Source: Martinezella miluonensis
GTDB taxonomy: Bacteria; Pseudomonadota; Alphaproteobacteria; Rhizobiales; Rhizobiaceae
Length of the DNA: 64,000 bases
Direction of reading: 5' to 3'
Assembly: GCF_900094545.1 (NCBI RefSeq)
Contig: NZ_FMAH01000006.1
Coordinates: 1-64,000, forward strand
Part shown: piece after piece, positions 7,327 through 15,363 of the stretch
Layout: the number at the start of each line of letters is the position of its first letter
Position numbering within the stretch: the stretch's first letter is position 1
Notes under the pieces: generated by a model
Databases searched by the model: none
The model's input: the letters and a program-made list of their open reading frames with translations, nothing else
Told to the model about the DNA's origin: nothing
Translations under genes and position numbers: made by a program

Positions 7327-8829
7327 ATGAGCAACCGAATCTCTTCTTTTTCGCCCCTCGACATTTCCTCCCCCATCCCGTTCCAGCCGCGGACCTTCGA
7401 TGATCCGGGCAAAGCCGTCGAAGCGCTGACGGAGCTTTACGAACGCAATACCGCGTTCCTGATCGACAATTTCACCAAGCTTGCCCAGGGTGAGCCGATC
7501 ACGGCGCGCTATCGCGCCTTCTATCCGCAGGTCAGCATCGAGACGACGAGCTTCGGCCATGTCGATTCGCGCCTTTCCTACGGCCATGTCACGGCACCCG
7601 GCGTCTATACGACAACCATCACCCGCCCGCAGCTCTTCAAGCATTATCTCAAGGAGCAGCTGACGCTCCTGATGCGCAGCCACAAGGTTCCGGTGGTCGT
7701 GTCGGAATCGAACACGCCGATCCCGCTGCATTTCGCCTTCGGCGAAGGAGCCCATGTCGAAGCCTCCGTCGCGGCCTTCGAGGATATTCCGCTGCGCGAT
7801 CTCTTCGATACGCCTGACCTGAACACCACGGACGACGAGATCGCCAACGGCGAATATATCCCGCCGCCGGGCGAGCCCTCGCCGCTTGCCCCGTTCACGG
7901 CACAGCGCATCGACTATTCGCTGGCCCGCCTCGTCCACTACACGGCGACCAGCGCGTCGCATTTCCAGAATTTCGTGCTGTTCACGAACTACCAGTTCTA
8001 TATCGACGAATTCTGCAAGTGGGCGCGCGACCTGATGGCCAGCGGCGGAGACGGCTATACCGAATTCGTCGAGCCCGGCAACATCGTCACCAAGGCCGGC
8101 TCCAGCCAGCCCGAGGGCGATGTGACCGCGCCGCGGCTGCCGCAGATGCCTACCTACCATCTGAAGAAGAAGGGCCATGCCGGCATCACCATGATCAACA
8201 TCGGCGTCGGCCCCTCCAACGCCAAGACGATCACCGACCACGTTGCCGTGCTTCGCCCGCATGCCTGGCTGATGCTAGGCCATTGCGCCGGTCTGCGTAA
8301 TAGCCAGCGTCTCGGCGACTATGTGCTTGCCCATGCCTATATGCGCGAAGACCACGTTCTCGACGACGACCTGCCGGTTTGGGTGCCGATCCCGGCTCTG
8401 GCCGAAGTGCAGGTGGCGCTGGAAGCGGCCGTTGCCGAAATCACCGGCTATGAGGGCTTCGAGCTAAAGCGCATCATGCGCACGGGCACCGTCGGCACCA
8501 TCGACAACCGCAACTGGGAACTGCGCGACCAGGCAGGCCCGGTCAAGCGACTGTCTCAGGCTCGCGCGGTCGCGCTCGACATGGAATCGGCAACGATCGC
8601 CGCCAACGGCTTCCGTTTCCGCGTTCCCTACGGCACGCTGCTCTGCGTTTCGGACAAGCCGCTGCATGGCGAGCTGAAGCTGCCGGGCATGGCGACCGCC
8701 TTCTATCGCACCCAGGTGAACCAGCATCTGCAGATCGGCATCCGCGCCATCCAGAAGCTGGCAGCCATGCCGCCGGAAACGCTGCATTCGCGCAAGCTAC
8801 GCAGCTTCTTCGAGACGGCGTTCCAATAA
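7327..8829 (+). CDS. amn: AMP nucleosidase
   Basis: This 500-residue enzyme hydrolyses AMP to adenine and ribose 5-phosphate and so adjusts the adenylate pool. It shows the N-terminal AMP nucleosidase domain (residues about 15-180) followed by a nucleoside-phosphorylase-like catalytic domain. That domain contains MINIGVGPSNAKT, LMLGHCAGLR and the acidic nucleoside-binding segment ALDMESATIAANG. The length and order match the bacterial family closely. The ATG at 7327 has only weak ribosome-binding complementarity. It appears monocistronic. Confidence 0.93.
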   Translation: MSNRISSFSPLDISSPIPFQPRTFDDPGKAVEALTELYERNTAFLIDNFTKLAQGEPITARYRAFYPQVSIETTSFGHVDSRLSYGHVTAPGVYTTTITRPQLFKHYLKEQLTLLMRSHKVPVVVSESNTPIPLHFAFGEGAHVEASVAAFEDIPLRDLFDTPDLNTTDDEIANGEYIPPPGEPSPLAPFTAQRIDYSLARLVHYTATSASHFQNFVLFTNYQFYIDEFCKWARDLMASGGDGYTEFVEPGNIVTKAGSSQPEGDVTAPRLPQMPTYHLKKKGHAGITMINIGVGPSNAKTITDHVAVLRPHAWLMLGHCAGLRNSQRLGDYVLAHAYMREDHVLDDDLPVWVPIPALAEVQVALEAAVAEITGYEGFELKRIMRTGTVGTIDNRNWELRDQAGPVKRLSQARAVALDMESATIAANGFRFRVPYGTLLCVSDKPLHGELKLPGMATAFYRTQVNQHLQIGIRAIQKLAAMPPETLHSRKLRSFFETAFQ

Positions 8830-8846
8830 ACGCTGGGGCTTTCGCC

Positions 8847-9077
8847 CTATTGCCCGTCAGCGGGCACTGAAACTATCTTGGCAGCGGCCGCAACTTGCGG
8901 CCGTTCGTCGTTTGGCTGCGCACCCAAACTGAGGCACAGGATCAGCAGGGCAAAGCCCGCAAATCCGATCCAGATGCGGTAAACGACCCTTCCCACATCC
9001 GCCGCCTCAAGCAGTTCCTCTTCCGATAGAGTCTTCCTTTGCCAGTAATGTACGATTGCGGCTTCCAGACTGTACAT
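8847..9077 (-). CDS. small single-pass membrane protein
   Basis: This 76-residue product begins MYSLEAAIVHYWQRKTLSEE and has one strong membrane segment (residues about 35-53, IWIGFAGFALLILCLSLG) followed by a short polar tail. A strong AGGAG sequence lies seven bases before the ATG at 9077, which decides the start against a longer frame to 9380. It converges on the amn gene. I cannot assign a function. Confidence 0.6.
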   Translation of the reverse strand: MYSLEAAIVHYWQRKTLSEEELLEAADVGRVVYRIWIGFAGFALLILCLSLGAQPNDERPQVAAAAKIVSVPADGQ

Positions 9078-9233
9078 TTCCGTCTCTCCTTGTCGTGTTG
9101 ACGGAACTGGTCGGCCGGCGACGGGCTTTTTCGACAGCGATCGAAATTTTTGCCATGCTGCGGATCGGGATGTCGATTTGCGCGCGAACCACTCGTCTAG
9201 GGCCGTCAGCAAATTGAAAGAGGAGACGCTGCG

Positions 9234-9593
9234 ATGAAATATCTCTGCCAGGTCTGGTTCGATGGCACGAGGCTCGACCTCATGACCAAGGAGCAAAAGC
9301 ACAAGCTCGATTCGGATTCGCTCGGCTACGACCGCGATCTGATGGCAAGCGGCCATATGATCCTTGCCGAGGCGCTGCAATCGCCAAAATCCGCAGTGAC
9401 GGTGCGGGTCCGCAATGGTGAGACGTCGGTGACCGACGGCCCCTTCATCGAAACCAAGGAATATCTCGGCGGCTTCATCCTGATCGAGGCAAAGGACCTG
9501 AATGATGCGATCCGCGTTGCCGCCGAAATTCCGCTCGCCAAGCTCGGCGCCATCGAGGTGCGGCCGATCTATTCCTTCGGCCCTGACGTTTGA
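9234..9593 (+). CDS. YciI/DGPF family protein, copy 1
   Basis: This 119-residue protein of the YciI-like dimeric alpha-beta barrel family carries the diagnostic TDGPFIETKEYLGGFIL segment (DGPF at about residues 69-72). A GAGGAGA sequence precedes the ATG. It is the first of three tandem paralogues leading into an ECF sigma factor gene. That is the standard context of ECF42 sigma factors. No catalytic role is established for the DGPF group. Confidence 0.87.
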   Translation: MKYLCQVWFDGTRLDLMTKEQKHKLDSDSLGYDRDLMASGHMILAEALQSPKSAVTVRVRNGETSVTDGPFIETKEYLGGFILIEAKDLNDAIRVAAEIPLAKLGAIEVRPIYSFGPDV

Positions 9594-9603
9594 GGAGACT
9601 CAG

Positions 9604-9966
9604 ATGAAATTCCTTTGCCAGGTCTGGTTCGAGACCGCCGAGATCGCCAAGCTTTCCGAAGAGGAAGGACGAAAGCTGACGCAGGATTCGATCAACAACG
9701 ATAACCGGCTGCGCGAAAGCGGCCATATCATCGTCGCCAATGCCTTGCGCGAGCCGCAGACCGCCAGAACGGTTCGGGTGCGCCGGGGCGAAGCCGCTGT
9801 CACCGACGGTCCCTTCGCCGAAATGAAAGAGCATCTCGGCGGCTTCGTGCTGATCGAGGCGCGAGACATGGAGGAAGCGACTGAAATCGCCGCCACCTTC
9901 CCCGTCGCGCACTATGGCATGATCGAGGTGCGTGCCGCCTACGACATCCGCTTTCCGGACGAATAG
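9604..9966 (+). CDS. YciI/DGPF family protein, copy 2
   Basis: This 120-residue paralogue of its left neighbour shares the start MKFLCQVWFE and has the DGPFAEMKEHLGGFVL motif in the second half. It starts ten bases after copy 1 ends, preceded by GAGGAGA, so translation is probably coupled. I chose the ATG at 9604 because similarity to copy 1 begins exactly there; an upstream in-frame ATG lies inside copy 1. Confidence 0.87.
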   Translation: MKFLCQVWFETAEIAKLSEEEGRKLTQDSINNDNRLRESGHIIVANALREPQTARTVRVRRGEAAVTDGPFAEMKEHLGGFVLIEARDMEEATEIAATFPVAHYGMIEVRAAYDIRFPDE

Positions 9967-9983
9967 CTGAGAAAGGAAAACAC

Positions 9984-10361
9984 ATGCGGTTTCTATGCCT
10001 GATCTACACATCCATCGACGTCGACGGACGGCTGGACCAAAGCGAGATGAACCATCTGATCGGCGAGCATTTCGTCTATGACGAGGGATTGCGGCAGGAC
10101 GGCACCCTGATCGTTTCGGATGCACTGGAACTCCGAAACAAATCGATCGTCATCCGGCCGGATGGAGACGGGTTTTCTGTTACAGACGGGCCATTCGTGG
10201 AGACGAAGGAATATCTGGCAGGTTTCTATCTCATCGATACCCCTGATCTGGAAAGCGCGACGGCCATTGCCAAGCGCATTCCCTCGGCCCGTTACGGTGC
10301 GATCGAGATCCGTCCGGTGCGCACCCTGACCCTTCGGGGAGACCTAGCGGAGAATCGTTGA
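9984..10361 (+). CDS. YciI/DGPF family protein, copy 3
   Basis: This 125-residue paralogue is the most divergent of the three (MRFLCLIYTSIDVDGRLDQ). It keeps the TDGPFVETKEYLAGFYL motif. A GAAAGGAAAA ribosome-binding sequence precedes it. It ends four bases before the GTG start of the sigma factor gene, a spacing that suggests translational coupling and a functional link with that regulator. Confidence 0.87.
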   Translation: MRFLCLIYTSIDVDGRLDQSEMNHLIGEHFVYDEGLRQDGTLIVSDALELRNKSIVIRPDGDGFSVTDGPFVETKEYLAGFYLIDTPDLESATAIAKRIPSARYGAIEIRPVRTLTLRGDLAENR

Positions 10362-10365
10362 CGCC

Positions 10366-11610
10366 GTGTCGCTGAACCAGACCATCGACGGCATCTATCG
10401 CAGCCATTCGCGCCGCGTGCTGGCAACGCTGATCCGTCTGCTCGGCGATTTCGACCGGGCCGAGGAAGCGCTCCACGACGCCTTTGCGGCAGCGGCACAG
10501 CAATGGGCTGAGGAGGCGATCCCGGCCAATCCCTATGCCTGGCTCGTCTCTGCCGGTCGCTTTCGCGCCATCGATCACATCAGGCGCCGGACGCGCTTCG
10601 ATGCGGCCCGCTCGGACATTGCCAACAGCCTTTACCCGGAGGGAGAGGCGATGGAGACATCGGAACATGAAGAGATCGAAGACGACATGCTGCGGCTGAT
10701 CTTCACCTGCTGCCATCCCCTCGTGCCAGCCGAGGCGCGGATGGCGATGGCGCTGCGTGAAGTCTGCGGGCTGACGACGGAAGAGATCGCCCATGCCTTC
10801 CTGATCCCGGCGCCGACCGTCGCCCAACGCATCGTTCGCGCCAAGAACCGCATCCGCGCCGCCCATGTTCCCTATGAAGTGCCCGGCAAGACCGAACTGC
10901 CAGAGCGGCTGGCACAGGTGCTGCATGTCATCTACCTCGTCTTCAATGAGGGCTATTCGGCGTCCTCCGGCTCTGCGATCGTGCGCGCCGATCTTGCGGC
11001 GGAAGCCATTCGGCTCGGCAGGCTTTTGCTGCAGCTATTGCCGGATCCGGAGGTCGAAGGGCTGCTTGCGATCATGCTGCTGCAGGATTCACGGCGACTC
11101 GCGCGCACCGATGCATCAGGCGATCTGGTGCTGCTTGTCGATCAGGATCGCGCGCTCTGGGATCGCAGCCAGATCCGCGAGGGCCTGATGCTGTCGGCGA
11201 GAGCGATGGCGGCAGAGAGCATCGGCGGCTATGCGCTGCAGGCCGCGATCGCAGCGGAACATGCCCGCGCCGTGACCGCTGACGATATCGACTGGCGGCA
11301 ACTGGTGATGCTCTACGACCTGCTCCTGACGGCGAGCCCCTCGCCGGTGATCGAGCTCAATCGAGCGGTCGCCGTCTCCATGCGCGACGGTCCGGCGGTG
11401 GCCCTTTCCATCGTCGACGGGCTGCTGCAAGAGGAGCGTATGGCGCGGTATCACCTGACCCATGCCGCGAAAGCCGATTTCCTGCGCCAACTCGGCCGGT
11501 CGGACGAGGCGCGGCAATCCTACGAAAGGGCGCTATCGCTGTGTCATCAGGCGCCGGAACAAGCATTCCTGCGCAAGCGGTTGGCCGAACTCGATGACAA
11601 GGCTCGGTGA
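10366..11610 (+). CDS. ECF-type RNA polymerase sigma factor, ECF42-like
   Basis: This 414-residue sigma factor has region 2 (residues about 10-80, with the RFRAIDHIRRRTRF DNA-melting segment) and region 4 (about 105-165, ALREVCGLTTEEIAHAF). A long C-terminal extension of more than 200 residues carries helical TPR-like repeats (HAAKADFLRQLGRSDEARQSYERAL). That extension and the upstream DGPF genes define the ECF42 type, which lacks a classical anti-sigma factor and is thought to be controlled by the extension itself. The start is the GTG at 10366, four bases after the previous stop. Confidence 0.88.
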   Translation: MSLNQTIDGIYRSHSRRVLATLIRLLGDFDRAEEALHDAFAAAAQQWAEEAIPANPYAWLVSAGRFRAIDHIRRRTRFDAARSDIANSLYPEGEAMETSEHEEIEDDMLRLIFTCCHPLVPAEARMAMALREVCGLTTEEIAHAFLIPAPTVAQRIVRAKNRIRAAHVPYEVPGKTELPERLAQVLHVIYLVFNEGYSASSGSAIVRADLAAEAIRLGRLLLQLLPDPEVEGLLAIMLLQDSRRLARTDASGDLVLLVDQDRALWDRSQIREGLMLSARAMAAESIGGYALQAAIAAEHARAVTADDIDWRQLVMLYDLLLTASPSPVIELNRAVAVSMRDGPAVALSIVDGLLQEERMARYHLTHAAKADFLRQLGRSDEARQSYERALSLCHQAPEQAFLRKRLAELDDKAR

Positions 11611-11618
11611 TCGCAGTG

Positions 11619-12578
11619 TCAGGCGCGCTGGCGCCCAACCAGCAATCCGATCGCGGTTCCCGTCAGTGCAGACACCACGATCAGCAGGTGAGCATTGATG
11701 CTTGCCTGCGCGAGGTTCTCGATTGCCGCCTTCGCACTCGATGCGCCGAAGGCCATGGCGCCGGCAGCGATGCCGGCGGGATAGGTGCCGACACCGCCCG
11801 GCGCATGCACCGGCAGGACGGACGACAGTTCGCCACCGAGCGCGCCGCCGAAGCTTGCCGAAAGCGGGGCGACGTTCATGAGGCCAAGCGCCCAGGCTAG
11901 CACCACGACCTTGACCAGCCAGTTGACGACGGTCATCAGCCAGGCGCGCGCAAAGGCGCGGGCATCGACCGGCAGGCCGCGCTCCAGCTCGTGCACCAGC
12001 CCCTGCGCCTTCTTCGGCAGGATGCGGGCGGCAAGCCTGATCAGCGGCCGGCGGGAGATAAAGCCCGCGACCGGCAGGAGCAGAAACGCTGCCCATACGA
12101 TCCAGGCAAGAACACGATAGGGCGAGGCAAGCGCAAGGCCGACACCGGCCGCGGCCAGCAGCGCGTGCAGATCGAGCAGCCGCATGACGAAAAGGGCCGA
12201 TGTGCCACGCGCAAGAGGAATACCGAATTCGGAGCGCATCAGCACCGGGAAGCTGGTCTCGCCCGTGCGGAAAGGCAACATGATATTCAACAGGTTATGG
12301 ACCTGCGTGACGCGGAATAGCGCTGTGAAACGGCCGGTCGTTTCCTTCGGGAAGTAGTCGTAGATGCGCCATGTGCGCAGAAAGTAGGTGCCGGTCAGAA
12401 GCGCGAGCGCCAGCAGGATCGGCAGCGCGCCGACCTTGCTCCATTGCGCCAGGATGGAACTCCACCCCCAGAACCATGCGATGAAAGCGGCATAAGCCAC
12501 GACAACGGCGAGGGTCAGCAGCATCATTCGGTTGCGAATAAACCAATTCTGTCGGCTGGCCACCATGGGAGTCTTCAT
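11619..12578 (-). CDS. flippase-like membrane protein (LPG synthase TM / UPF0104 family)
   Basis: This integral membrane protein of about 319 residues has eight or so hydrophobic segments. It shows family signatures such as RVTQVHNLLNIMLPFRTGE and the C-terminal LPVHAPGGVGTYPAG. It belongs to the lysylphosphatidylglycerol-synthase-like transmembrane family, which includes proposed lipid flippases. It lacks the soluble aminoacyl-transferase domain. I prefer the ATG at 12578 because the longer frame (to 12644) would leave almost no promoter room before the divergent glycosyltransferase. It likely works with that enzyme in lipid-linked sugar handling. Confidence 0.72.
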   Translation of the reverse strand: MKTPMVASRQNWFIRNRMMLLTLAVVVAYAAFIAWFWGWSSILAQWSKVGALPILLALALLTGTYFLRTWRIYDYFPKETTGRFTALFRVTQVHNLLNIMLPFRTGETSFPVLMRSEFGIPLARGTSALFVMRLLDLHALLAAAGVGLALASPYRVLAWIVWAAFLLLPVAGFISRRPLIRLAARILPKKAQGLVHELERGLPVDARAFARAWLMTVVNWLVKVVVLAWALGLMNVAPLSASFGGALGGELSSVLPVHAPGGVGTYPAGIAAGAMAFGASSAKAAIENLAQASINAHLLIVVSALTGTAIGLLVGRQRA

Positions 12579-12671
12579 GTAGTTAGGGCACCCAAATGCG
12601 AGCGGAGGCTTCAAACCGGACTTTTCGCTCGTTTCGTCCGGCATGTTCTGTCGGTCTTTTAGGAGAAAGAA

Positions 12672-13694
12672 GTGTTGCAGACAACGGCAGAGTCGCCCCT
12701 CCCCCAGGCCGATGCGGCAGACCCTCTAGAGCTTTCGCTGGTCGTACCCGTCTTCAACGAGGAAGAAAGCGTTGGACCGCTGATCGAGCGTATCTGTTCG
12801 GCGATGACCGGTTTTACCAAACCCTGGGAGCTGATCCTCGTCGATGACGGCAGCACGGACGCGACGCTTGCCAATGCTCGGCGGTCGCTGACGCGCGAGG
12901 GGCTGATCCTGCGCATCGTCGAACTACAACGCAATTTCGGTCAGACGGCAGCCATGCAGGCAGGCATCGATGCCGCCAACGGCCGCCTCATCGCCACCAT
13001 GGACGGCGATCTGCAGAACGACCCGAAGGATATTCCCTCGATGGTCGGGGAGCTGGAGCGGCGGCAGCTCGACCTGCTCGTCGGTTGGCGCAAGAACCGC
13101 CAGGACGGGCTTCTGCTGCGCAAGATCCCCTCGTGGTGCGCCAATTACCTGATCGGCCGCATTACCGGCGTCAAGCTGCACGATTATGGCTGCAGCCTGA
13201 AAATCTATCGCGCTTCGATCATCAAGCAGGTCAAGCTGATGGGCGAGATGCACCGCTTCATCCCCGCCTGGGTTGCCGGCGTCGTGCCGAGCTCGCGCAT
13301 CGGCGAAGTGCCCGTCACCCACCACGCGCGCCAGCACGGCACATCGAAATACGGGATCTCGCGCACCTTCCGCGTCATTCTCGATCTGCTGTCGGTGATG
13401 TTCTTCATGCGCTACAAGGCGCGGCCGGGGCATTTCTTCGGCTCGCTCGGCCTCGGGCTCGGCGCGCTCGCAGCGATTATCCTGTTCTGGCTCTTCATCG
13501 ACAAGTTCATCTTCGGTGACGATATCGGCAGCCGTCCGCTGTTGATGGTCGGCGTCGTGCTGCTGCTGTCGTCCGTTCAGATGATCACCACCGGTATTCT
13601 CGCCGAAATGATCGCGCGTATCTATTATCGCGACGATCTTTCGCCGAACTACATCGTGCGCAAGATCTTCGATCGCGAACATCAGGACACCTAA
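12672..13694 (+). CDS. GT2 family glycosyltransferase, polyprenyl-phosphate sugar type
   Basis: This 340-residue protein has an N-terminal GT-A domain (residues about 18-235) with LVVPVFNEEESV, VDDGSTDAT and the metal-binding MDGDLQND. Two C-terminal membrane helices follow (about 255-280 and 292-318). This is the layout of GtrB/ArnC/DPM1-like enzymes that load a sugar onto undecaprenyl phosphate. The GTG start at 12672 has an AGGAGA sequence at good spacing. It is divergent from a flippase-like gene, which fits a lipid-linked sugar pathway. The sugar is not known. Confidence 0.85.
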   Translation: MLQTTAESPLPQADAADPLELSLVVPVFNEEESVGPLIERICSAMTGFTKPWELILVDDGSTDATLANARRSLTREGLILRIVELQRNFGQTAAMQAGIDAANGRLIATMDGDLQNDPKDIPSMVGELERRQLDLLVGWRKNRQDGLLLRKIPSWCANYLIGRITGVKLHDYGCSLKIYRASIIKQVKLMGEMHRFIPAWVAGVVPSSRIGEVPVTHHARQHGTSKYGISRTFRVILDLLSVMFFMRYKARPGHFFGSLGLGLGALAAIILFWLFIDKFIFGDDIGSRPLLMVGVVLLLSSVQMITTGILAEMIARIYYRDDLSPNYIVRKIFDREHQDT

Positions 13695-13733
13695 GCTTCC
13701 AGCCTGAACGCCGGGCTACCGGCTTCGTGATCG

Positions 13734-13767
13734 TACCCTCCGTGCGCCTTCCCATGGCGCACGGGTA
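13734..13767. terminator. hairpin between convergent genes
   Basis: An 8-bp GC stem (CGTGCGCC at 13741-13748, GGCGCACG at 13756-13763) is extended outward by partial pairing of TACCC with GGGTA. It lies between the glycosyltransferase stop (13694) and the aminotransferase stop (13800). No T run is visible on either side, so it is probably a bidirectional, weak terminator. Confidence 0.45.
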
Positions 13768-13799
13768 TCGTTGAAGCGAGACGCCGCAGGCAGCGCCGT

Positions 13800-15167
13800 T
13801 TACGAGCGCACGTCGGCCCAAACGACATCAAGCGCCTGCCGCGCGATGCGGACCATCGTATCCACTTCCTCATGACTGATGACGAGCGGCGGCGAGGCCA
13901 GCATTCGGTCGCCGGTCGCTCGCAGCACGAGGCCATTCGCCAAGGCATGATTGCGCACGGCCGAGCCTATCGCATCCGGCTTCTCGAAGCGGCGGCGGGT
14001 GGATTTATCGGCCGCAAGCTGCAATGCGCCCATGAGACCAATACTGACGGCTTCGCCGACCATGTCGTGATCCGCGAGGCTGCCCCAGGCCTTGGCGAAG
14101 TAAGGGCCGATGTCGTCGCGAACGCGCTCGACCAGCCGCTCCTCCTCGATGATCCTCAAATTCTCCAGAGCGGCAGCCGCGCAAACCGGATGGCCGGAAT
14201 AGGTGAAGCCGTGATTGAATTCTCCGACCTCGTTGATCAGCACGTCGGCGATGCGGTCGCTGACGAGCACGCCACCGATCGGCAGATAGCCGGAGGAAAG
14301 TCCCTTGGCGATCGGCGCAAGGTCGGGCCCGACGCCGAAATGCTGATGGCCGAACCATGAGCCGAGACGACCGAAGCCGCAGATGACCTCGTCACTCACG
14401 AGAAGAATGTTCCTCGCCTTGCAGATGCGCGCGATCTCAGGCCAGTAGGTGGAGGGCGGGATGATGACGCCGCCTGCCCCTTGCAAGGGCTCTGCGATGA
14501 AAGCGGCGACATTGTCCTCGCCCAATTCATCGATCTTCTCTTCCAGTTCGCGGGCAACCTTGAGGCCGAATTCCTCCGGCGAAAGATCGCCGCCCTCTGC
14601 ATACCAGTAGGGCTGGCCGATATGGGCGATCCCAGCTATCGGCAGATCACCCTGCTCATGCATATATTTCATGCCGCTCATGCTGGCGCCGGCGACGGTC
14701 GAGCCGTGATAGCCGTTCTTGCGGGCAATGATGGTCTTCTTCGTCGGCTTGCCCACGGCGCCCCAATAAACCCGCGCCATGCGGAACCAGGTATCGTTGG
14801 CCTCGGAGCCGGAATTGGTGAAGAACACATGGTTGAACTGCGGCCCGGCATGGGCGCAGACCTTTTCGGCGAGCAGCGTCGCAGGAGTCGTCGTGGTGCC
14901 GAAGAAGGTGTTGTAATAGGGCAGCTCGTTCATCTGCCTGAGAACGGCGTCGGCGATTTCCGTGCGGCCATAACCGATGTTCACGCACCAGAGGCCGGCA
15001 AATCCATCGAGGTACTTCCGCCCTTCCGCATCAAAAATATAGACGCCCTCCCCGCGCTGGATGACGCGGGCACCCTCGGCATTGAGCTTGCGCATATCTG
15101 CAAAGGGGTGGAGGTGATGGGCGGCATCGAGGGCGGCGAGATTGGAGCGGCTTGGTGTGTCGGTCAT
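13800..15167 (-). CDS. class III aminotransferase, putrescine/omega-amine:pyruvate type
   Basis: This 455-residue PLP enzyme belongs to the class III omega-aminotransferases. Diagnostic segments are FTNSGSEANDTWFRMAR (cofactor phosphate), ARKNGYHGST, LLVSDEVICGFGR (the aspartate that binds the pyridine nitrogen) and IAKGLSSGYLPIGG (the PLP lysine). Length and motifs resemble SpuC-like putrescine-pyruvate aminotransferases. The divergent glutamine-synthetase-like ligase at 15364 is consistent with polyamine or biogenic amine use. The exact amine donor is inferred, and other omega-amino acid substrates remain possible. Confidence 0.85.
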   Translation of the reverse strand: MTDTPSRSNLAALDAAHHLHPFADMRKLNAEGARVIQRGEGVYIFDAEGRKYLDGFAGLWCVNIGYGRTEIADAVLRQMNELPYYNTFFGTTTTPATLLAEKVCAHAGPQFNHVFFTNSGSEANDTWFRMARVYWGAVGKPTKKTIIARKNGYHGSTVAGASMSGMKYMHEQGDLPIAGIAHIGQPYWYAEGGDLSPEEFGLKVARELEEKIDELGEDNVAAFIAEPLQGAGGVIIPPSTYWPEIARICKARNILLVSDEVICGFGRLGSWFGHQHFGVGPDLAPIAKGLSSGYLPIGGVLVSDRIADVLINEVGEFNHGFTYSGHPVCAAAALENLRIIEEERLVERVRDDIGPYFAKAWGSLADHDMVGEAVSIGLMGALQLAADKSTRRRFEKPDAIGSAVRNHALANGLVLRATGDRMLASPPLVISHEEVDTMVRIARQALDVVWADVRS

Positions 15168-15236
15168 GGCGTATTCGAACCCTCTTTGAATTGGTGCCTG
15201 TCAGGCAAGTCCTCCGCCGCCGCGATTATGTGCATG

Positions 15237-15294
15237 GCCCCTCACCCCAGCCCTCTCTCCCCGCCCATGCGGAGAGAGGGTTAGGGTGACGGGC
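15237..15294. repeat. 58-bp palindromic intergenic repeat
   Basis: A perfect 10-bp inverted repeat (CCCTCTCTCC at 15251-15260, GGAGAGAGGG at 15271-15280) is nested in an outer 11-bp arm with one mismatch (15237-15247 against 15284-15294). This CCCTCACCC...GGGTGACGGG form is a dispersed intergenic element seen in many proteobacterial genomes. It lies between two divergent genes, so it could also affect their promoters. Confidence 0.6.
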
Positions 15295-15363
15295 CTGGCA
15301 CGAAGCCGCAACGTAGCCAGACTTGACTGAAAGCTATCTTGGTTTACGACCATGCCGTGAGGA

